From the NCBI GenBank assembly GCA_023461035.1, contig JAEWOD010000042.1, forward strand, positions 61,564 to 125,563: a DNA stretch of 64,000 nt. Direction: 5' to 3'. Of this stretch, positions 58,946 through 64,000 are shown piece after piece. Every line of letters starts with the position of its first letter. Position 1 is the first letter of the stretch. This DNA is from Bacteroidota bacterium. Its GTDB lineage: Bacteria; Bacteroidota; Bacteroidia; Flavobacteriales; Weeksellaceae. The translations under genes were made by a program, and so were the position numbers. The notes below the pieces were generated by a model that was not told where the DNA came from, did no database searches, and worked only from the letters and a program-made list of their open reading frames with translations.

Positions 58946-60373
58946 ATGAAAATCAAAGAGGCGTTTGTTGTTATATTTCTGCTTTTCGGTATTTTGGGCG
59001 CGGCTCAAACGACTGAAACGGAATTACTATTGGAACAAGCCGAACAAATGGCACATTTTAATCCCACTGAGGCCAATCGGATTTCCGAACATATTTTTAA
59101 ATTAAGCAATAATACATCTGAAAAAGCCAAATCCGGTTATGTTCAGGCGGTTTCGCTTTATGTTATGGGGCAATATGGTCCCTCTCTGGACGCCGCTTTT
59201 CAGGCCAAAAGAATGGCGGTGGAGTTGGGAAATGATGAAGTCACGGGCAAATGTAATGGATTGATTGATAGAACGTTGCGAACATTGCTTCTCAATGCTC
59301 CCCAACAATTGTTTCAAAAGAAAAAAACAGAAGGTGAAGCGGCTTTCCGGGCGGAAGATTTGCTATTACAGGCCGGTTTAAGTTTGCTCAGAAATGAGGT
59401 TGACTCGGCTGCTTTTTTTGCAGAAAAGGCGAAAAAGGAATTTTCTTCCAAAGAATCAACTTGGACAGATGCGATTTATTGGAAAATCTGGGGAGACATT
59501 CATTTTAAAGAAATGAAAATAGATTCTTCGGTGATAGATTATCAAATGGGACTAAATATCGCTAAAGAAATCAAGAATCCCTTTATTCTGCATGAAATCA
59601 ATCAGAAATTGGCAAACAGTTATCTGGCGATGGACAGTATTTCCAAATTTCAGGAACACACGCAGATGGCGGAAAAACTCGATTCGGAAACAGTCAAATT
59701 GGAAAATGAGGCGGCTAACTCTGCTCATATGCTGATAAGCAAAGATCTTGACCTGCGATTTGAACAAAATAAAAACCGTTTCCAAAAGGGTCTTTGGAGC
59801 ATTTTGGGGTTGGTAGTTTTGGCGGCATTTTTAAAGATTATCTTTTTTGTCAGAAACCGAAACAAATTAAAAATGTTCCGAAATATGCTGGACTATCTGA
59901 ATCGTCAGAATTTAGCAGAGCAAACCGAAGGAGCGGTTATTCAGGAAGAAAAGCCGGAAATACAAAAAACGCCAACTTTGTTGAAAGAAAGTGAAAATCA
60001 GATTTTGGCAGGACTTGAAAAGTTCGAAGCCGGAAAGAAATTTACCCATAAAGATATGTCCCTGGGTATGCTGGCCGCCCAATTAAACACCAATACCAAA
60101 TATCTTTCAGAGGTCATCAACCGACAGAAACAGAAAAATTTTAATTCTTATATCAATGAATTGAGAATCAACTACATAACGGAAAAAATCAAATCTGACG
60201 CAAGTTATCTGAATTTTAAAGTAAGTTATCTGGCAGAAGAATGTGGGTTTTCTTCGCACAGCACTTTTACGACGGTTTTTAAATCTATCGTAGGCGTTTC
60301 GCCTATCATGTTTGTGGAATTTGTAAAAGAAGAAATGAAACGAGAAAAATTAGAGCCGGCTTTTCATGATTAA
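58946..60373 (+). CDS. TPR sensor with transmembrane helix and AraC-type DNA-binding domain
   Basis: Protein of 475 residues: signal-like N-terminus (VVIFLLFGILGAAQ), periplasmic TPR-like helices to ~270, one transmembrane segment (WSILGLVVLAAFLKIIFFV), a linker, and a C-terminal AraC/XylS domain (MSLGMLAAQLNTNTKYLSEV, and VSYLAEECGFSSHSTFTTVF with SIVGVSPIMF). It is a one-component membrane-bound regulator, a type frequent in Bacteroidota. The next gene overlaps by 8 nt and encodes a paralogue lacking the DNA-binding part. Confidence 0.88.
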   Translation: MKIKEAFVVIFLLFGILGAAQTTETELLLEQAEQMAHFNPTEANRISEHIFKLSNNTSEKAKSGYVQAVSLYVMGQYGPSLDAAFQAKRMAVELGNDEVTGKCNGLIDRTLRTLLLNAPQQLFQKKKTEGEAAFRAEDLLLQAGLSLLRNEVDSAAFFAEKAKKEFSSKESTWTDAIYWKIWGDIHFKEMKIDSSVIDYQMGLNIAKEIKNPFILHEINQKLANSYLAMDSISKFQEHTQMAEKLDSETVKLENEAANSAHMLISKDLDLRFEQNKNRFQKGLWSILGLVVLAAFLKIIFFVRNRNKLKMFRNMLDYLNRQNLAEQTEGAVIQEEKPEIQKTPTLLKESENQILAGLEKFEAGKKFTHKDMSLGMLAAQLNTNTKYLSEVINRQKQKNFNSYINELRINYITEKIKSDASYLNFKVSYLAEECGFSSHSTFTTVFKSIVGVSPIMFVEFVKEEMKREKLEPAFHD

Positions 60374-61499
60374 ATTGTTGAAATATTGCCCCTTTCTTTG
60401 CTTGTTGTCTCTGTTTTTCCTGACACAAAAAGCGGATGGACAACAAGATATAGACAGCCTGTTTGAGATAGCCACAATGAGCGTTTATGATAATCCGGAT
60501 CGGGCTATTGAAATCGGAAAAGAAATCCTGAAGGAAGGTAAAACCAAGCCGGAAAAGCAAATCAAAATATTTTTATTGATGTCCAACGCTTATGCCTCAA
60601 AAAGGGATTATGAAAAATCGCTTGATTATGCACTGCAGACCAAGGAAATCAATAAAAAATTGGATAATCCGATTTTGCAGCTTCAGATTCTTAATAAAAT
60701 TGCGGCGCAGTACCACCAATTGGGTGTAAATGATAAGGCGCTTCAAGTTTTGGATGAAGCGGATTTGATAGCAAAAAATTATCCCGTTCAGGATTCGGTC
60801 TATTTTGTGATGGGGAACAATTCCGCGATAAGAGGATTTATTTACCGGGATCAATTGAGTTGCGACATCGCAATCAAATATCTCAACACGGCCTACCAAT
60901 TTTTTCTAAAAGTTCCGCAAGATGTACGGAGTTGGGCCAACAGAAGTGTAACAAGCTATAACAGAGGGAATTGTTTTGTTTCATTGCAACAACTGGATTC
61001 TGCCAAAATCAGTTTTTTTGATTCCAAAGAATTGGCGGAAAAAGCAAAAGCCAAAAGCCTGCAAGCCTTTTCTATGAAGGGATTAGCGGAAGTCTATACG
61101 CTGGAAGGACGTTATCGAGAAGCGCTTGTCGAATTGAAGAAAGCAAATGTTCTAGCGGAGAATGTGGGTGATTTGGTTTTGAATAGAGGGATTTATAAAG
61201 GGATGTCAGATAATTATTTGGCATTAAGGGATTGGGAGAATTACCATATTTATGATGAAAAATTTGAACAAACCAAACAACAGACCCAACTGAACGAACG
61301 CAAAACCATTAATAATCTTCTTCAAAATTATTTGAACGAAACAGAAAAAAAAGAGTCAGATATCCGATGGAAATTTGGGTCGGGAATTTGGGGAGGAATA
61401 GTCGTTTTGATTATCTTGATCGGACTGATTGTTTGGGGTGAAATATCCTTTCAAAAGTCTCAAAAACTGTTAAAATCCCAAATTAAATTCAGAATTTAA
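60366..61499 (+). CDS. Truncated paralogue: TPR sensor with transmembrane helix, no DNA-binding domain
   Basis: Protein of 377 residues: signal-like segment, helical TPR region (YEKSLDYALQTKEINKKL, ALVELKKANVLAENVGDLV), then a transmembrane segment (IWGGIVVLIILIGLIVWGEI), after which it ends within 20 residues, where the upstream paralogue continues into an AraC domain. No AraC remnant is visible in the following 170 nt. It may be a decoy or heterodimer partner for its neighbour, or a decayed copy. Confidence 0.75.
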   Translation: MIKLLKYCPFLCLLSLFFLTQKADGQQDIDSLFEIATMSVYDNPDRAIEIGKEILKEGKTKPEKQIKIFLLMSNAYASKRDYEKSLDYALQTKEINKKLDNPILQLQILNKIAAQYHQLGVNDKALQVLDEADLIAKNYPVQDSVYFVMGNNSAIRGFIYRDQLSCDIAIKYLNTAYQFFLKVPQDVRSWANRSVTSYNRGNCFVSLQQLDSAKISFFDSKELAEKAKAKSLQAFSMKGLAEVYTLEGRYREALVELKKANVLAENVGDLVLNRGIYKGMSDNYLALRDWENYHIYDEKFEQTKQQTQLNERKTINNLLQNYLNETEKKESDIRWKFGSGIWGGIVVLIILIGLIVWGEISFQKSQKLLKSQIKFRI

Positions 61500-61637
61500 T
61501 TCTCGATTTAGTAAAAGGTCTTTTTAAAAATCAAATTACTATAAATCAAATAGTTATTATTGTTTTTATTGTTTGGGAATTCATGAAATTCGAAAGCCAA
61601 ACCATAGAAGATGTTCTTTTTTCTGATTCAGAAAAGG

Positions 61638-61645
61638 TATTTTTG
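61638..61645 (+). promoter_or_regulatory. TAnnTTTG -7 box of the secreted protein gene
   Basis: TATTTTTG, 24 nt before ATG 61670. Confidence 0.6.
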
Positions 61646-61669
61646 TGAGGAATTAAATAATTAACAACG

Positions 61670-63778
61670 ATGAGATATTTTTATCAATTAAAATTGAAAA
61701 CAACTTTTTTATTAACCGCTTTGGGCGGTTTGGCATTTGGGCAGGTTTACCAGATGACTTCAGGAGATTTATTATATCCCGGAGGAATTTCAGATAACGG
61801 AGTTGTGGTTCTTTCTTCTTCAGGAGGAAATTATATGTGGACGGAGGCAGATGGTTTGACTACTTTGAACACCATTTCCAATGGTTATGATAATGCAGGG
61901 AGTCCTGCAATATCTGCTGATGGCACTAAAATCAGTGGAACAGTAACCAATACAAATACAAATTTAAATGTAATGGGACTTTATGATGTTACTGCTGGAA
62001 CTTGGACGTTTTTAGACGGTATAGGAGGTGAATCTGACGGTTCTGTTGCATCTGCATGGTCAATTTCAGGAGATGGTTCTACCGTGGTAGGACTTGGATG
62101 GGTAAATGGAGGTACCGCTCATGCAATCAAATGGACACAAGCGGGAGGCACAGTAGATATGGGTAGTACAGTTACAGATAGAAGTACCCGCGCAAACGAT
62201 GCCAGCTTTGACGGATCTATCATCGCAGGATGGCAAGATGGTGAAACCGGTTACCGTCAGGGAGCAATCTGGGAAGATGGTGTTCAGACGCTGTTGTTTG
62301 ATAACGACGGATTTGAAATGGGAGAAGTCGGAGCGATTTCAGCTGATGGTGTTTGGGCGATCGGTGGAGGAACCGAAGCATGGATTTGGAGTGCCACAAC
62401 CGGTGTAACAAATATCACTCACCCTAACGCAGGGATGTTTTTCAGAGGCTCTTCTACTGCTGTTTCTGCAGACGGAAGCGTGGTGGTAGGTTTTTACAGA
62501 CCATGGCCGGGAGCACCTATGTTTGGTGAAGGGTTCATTTGGACTGAAGAAACAGGGAGAATTGAATTAAACGAATATGTTACCTCATTGGGAATGGATG
62601 ATTTGGGGATTACATTTTCACTTCCATTGGGCATTTCCTCTGACGGAACGATGATTGTCGGAACGGGTCTGGATGCAAATAATGCTATTGTTACCTTTTT
62701 GATAAAACTTCCGACTGAGGAAGGAAACAACGATGACTGTGATAATGCAATCGCAGTGAGCTGTGGCGAAACAGTAACAGGAGATACAACCGGAGCGAAT
62801 AATTCCGGAGGAAATGATTCGGGAGATTTGTTCTATTCTTATACCGGATCAGGAGTCACTGAAAATGTAACAGTTTCTTTGTGCGGGTCTTCTTATGATA
62901 CAACCGTGCGTATTTTCTCTGATTGTACTTTGACAAATGAAATCGCGTTTAACGACGACTCTTGTGGTCTTCAGTCTGAAGTTAGCTTTATGTCTGACGG
63001 AACATCAACTTACATCATCATGGTTGAAGGATACAGCACAAATGAAGGAGCATTTACTATGAGCGTTACCTGTGAAGAAATTACAGATTACTGTGAGCCG
63101 GTTTTGGATTGTACTGACGGAGATTTGATTACAAATGTAACTTTCCAGGAAATTAACAACGATACAGATTGTAGTCCAAACGGATACGGTAATTATACAG
63201 ATCAAATTGCCAATGTTGAGGCAGGTGGTGTTTATTCTATGTCTGTAACAGTAGGTTCAGGATGGACTTATGAATCTGTTATGGTATGGATTGATTTCAA
63301 TAATAACTTTGTATTTGAACCATCTGAATATTATTTCATAGGATCAGATCCCGGAACGACTAATACGGCAGACATTGCAATTCCTGAAGGAACCGTGGAT
63401 GGTGAATATAGAATGCGCGTAAGAGTAGGTGCGGTAAACCCGGATTTAAATGATTTGACCGTAATGGCATGTGACGAAGATACGGTTTATGGTGAAACAG
63501 AAGACTATACCATCAATGTAGGTCAGTTGGGCATTTCCGATATCAGTTCTTTCGATTTTGCCTACTATCCAAACCCTGTAAAAGATGTATTGAACATTAC
63601 ATCAAACAAATCAATAGAAAACGTAGCCGTGTTTAATTTGGCGGGTCAAAAAGTTTTGGCAAGCGCTCAAGTTTCAAACGGACAAATCAATGTTTCTGCT
63701 TTACCTTCCGGAGTTTATGTATTCAAGCTGACTTTAGGGGGAGGACAAGTTGAAACCTTTAAAATTGTAAAAAAATAA
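61670..63778 (+). CDS. T9SS-secreted protein with HAF-like repeats and GEVED domain
   Basis: Protein of 702 residues: N-terminal signal (TTFLLTALGGLAFGQ), HAF-like repeats to ~345 (SADGTKISGTVT, SGDGSTVVGLGWVNGGTAHA, SADGSVVVGFYRPWPG), a Cys-containing beta domain (~350-470), a GEVED domain (~490-625; VMVWIDFNNNFVFEPSEY and CDEDTVYGETEDYTI), and a T9SS type A sorting domain (~630-702; FAYYPNPVKDVLNIT, LPSGVYVFKLTL). It should be displayed on or released from the cell surface. Its ligand is unknown; adhesion is a guess. Confidence 0.92.
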   Translation: MRYFYQLKLKTTFLLTALGGLAFGQVYQMTSGDLLYPGGISDNGVVVLSSSGGNYMWTEADGLTTLNTISNGYDNAGSPAISADGTKISGTVTNTNTNLNVMGLYDVTAGTWTFLDGIGGESDGSVASAWSISGDGSTVVGLGWVNGGTAHAIKWTQAGGTVDMGSTVTDRSTRANDASFDGSIIAGWQDGETGYRQGAIWEDGVQTLLFDNDGFEMGEVGAISADGVWAIGGGTEAWIWSATTGVTNITHPNAGMFFRGSSTAVSADGSVVVGFYRPWPGAPMFGEGFIWTEETGRIELNEYVTSLGMDDLGITFSLPLGISSDGTMIVGTGLDANNAIVTFLIKLPTEEGNNDDCDNAIAVSCGETVTGDTTGANNSGGNDSGDLFYSYTGSGVTENVTVSLCGSSYDTTVRIFSDCTLTNEIAFNDDSCGLQSEVSFMSDGTSTYIIMVEGYSTNEGAFTMSVTCEEITDYCEPVLDCTDGDLITNVTFQEINNDTDCSPNGYGNYTDQIANVEAGGVYSMSVTVGSGWTYESVMVWIDFNNNFVFEPSEYYFIGSDPGTTNTADIAIPEGTVDGEYRMRVRVGAVNPDLNDLTVMACDEDTVYGETEDYTINVGQLGISDISSFDFAYYPNPVKDVLNITSNKSIENVAVFNLAGQKVLASAQVSNGQINVSALPSGVYVFKLTLGGGQVETFKIVKK

Positions 63779-63806
63779 ATAGTTAGTTAAAGAGAGGTTA
63801 GTTATT

Positions 63807-63832
63807 GGGGCGTCCATCGGACGCCCTTTTTT
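63807..63832 (+). terminator. rho-independent terminator of the secreted protein gene
   Basis: GGGCGTCC (63808-63815), ATC loop, GGACGCCC (63819-63826), then TTTTTT; 29 nt after the stop. Confidence 0.9.
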
Positions 63833-63840
63833 ATGGACAA

Positions 63841-63873
63841 AAAAAACCCGAAGGAATCAATCCTTCGGGTTTT
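63841..63873. terminator. Second, bidirectional terminator hairpin
   Basis: AAAACCCGAAGGA (63843-63855) and TCCTTCGGGTTTT (63861-63873) form a perfect 13-bp stem with A-run and T-run on either side, so it can stop transcription from both directions, including from a gene to the right of the window. Confidence 0.85.
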
Positions 63874-63930
63874 AGAGCCTGTTTAAAATTTATATTTTAG
63901 AAATGTTATAGCGTATTTTTAGCCGAAACG

Positions 63931-64000
63931 ATGCAATTTTTGCAGTCGAAATCGGGTATATTCGATGAAAAAATTAAAGAAGTTGCAGGCAAAAAGACGC
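63931..64000 (+). CDS. Possible start of an open frame cut by the window edge
   Basis: From ATG 63931 a frame stays open for 23 codons to the edge (MQFLQSKSGIFDEKIKEVAG). The same frame is open upstream through 63904 without a start. Too short to identify; it could be a gene start or part of a mobile-element end. Confidence 0.25.
   Translation, partial: MQFLQSKSGIFDEKIKEVAGKKT

Noticed and set aside
61583..61648. 21-codon frame MKFESQTIEDVLF before the secreted protein gene
   Set aside because: Very short, ends at the -7 box, no sign of conservation or of being an AraC-domain remnant.

Overview
The window is a piece of chromosome from a member of the Bacteroidota, most likely class Flavobacteriia. 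Genus is not decided; a Weeksellaceae-like relative is only a guess. The evidence is AT-rich DNA, many promoters with the TAnnTTTG -7 box typical of Bacteroidota, type IX secretion (T9SS) C-terminal sorting domains, a probable porZ, a complete Bat aerotolerance operon and little sign of Shine-Dalgarno sequences. There are no CRISPR arrays, no complete insertion sequences, no rRNA, and one tRNA (Ala-GGC).

Layout, left to right. 0-3.4 kb: end of an Mla-type lipid transport pair (mlaE, mlaF), an outer-membrane barrel protein, and a TPR membrane protein overlapping ribH, which starts at GTG. 3.5-3.9 kb: a RelE-type toxin-antitoxin module whose toxin is frameshifted. 4-12 kb: mutL, two rhomboid proteases, an EEP-family phosphohydrolase, a HerA-like ATPase, a DnaQ/UvrC-like fusion and a LOG-family protein. 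12-15 kb: porZ and recO. 15-19.8 kb: a SpoU methyltransferase and asd (minus strand), then a patatin/Omp85 fusion and ybeY. 19.8-24 kb: mnmG flanked by two parS-like 16-mers, a methyltransferase, two lipoproteins and the tRNA. 24-30 kb: a hydroxyacid dehydrogenase, sufE, a K+/H+ antiporter, a GT9 glycosyltransferase, a Crp-type regulator, a DinB-fold protein and a LysE-type exporter. 30.2-34.1 kb: an accessory patch (membrane protein plus a broken YafQ/antitoxin pair) behind rnr, then rpiB. 34.1-34.7 kb: an AT-rich gene-free stretch full of DnaA-box-like 9-mers, a candidate replication origin. 34.7-45 kb: pgk, two accessory envelope proteins (DKNYY, WG), gmk, yicC, an AAA/DUF4143 ATPase, hutI, yceI and an ABC ATPase. 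45-51 kb: trmN6, a sensor kinase, ribE, an M28 peptidase, a bacilliredoxin, rnpA and marC. 51-58.6 kb: the Bat operon on the minus strand (moxR, DUF58, an unnamed membrane protein, batA, batB, a TPR protein, batD). 59-64 kb: a TPR/AraC regulator, a truncated paralogue, and a large T9SS-secreted HAF-repeat/GEVED protein.

The most unusual structure is a repeated architecture. Behind both rnr and hutI, an accessory cargo is followed by a second, diverged copy of the last ~50-75 nt of that housekeeping gene (about 84-85% identity by hand alignment, still readable as the same protein). This is the pattern left when foreign DNA restores a gene's 3' end and displaces the old one. Both type II toxins in the window are also broken by a single extra nucleotide while their antitoxins stay open. 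Several genes (sufE, ybeY, the second antitoxin) have the -7 box so close to the start codon that their mRNAs should be leaderless.
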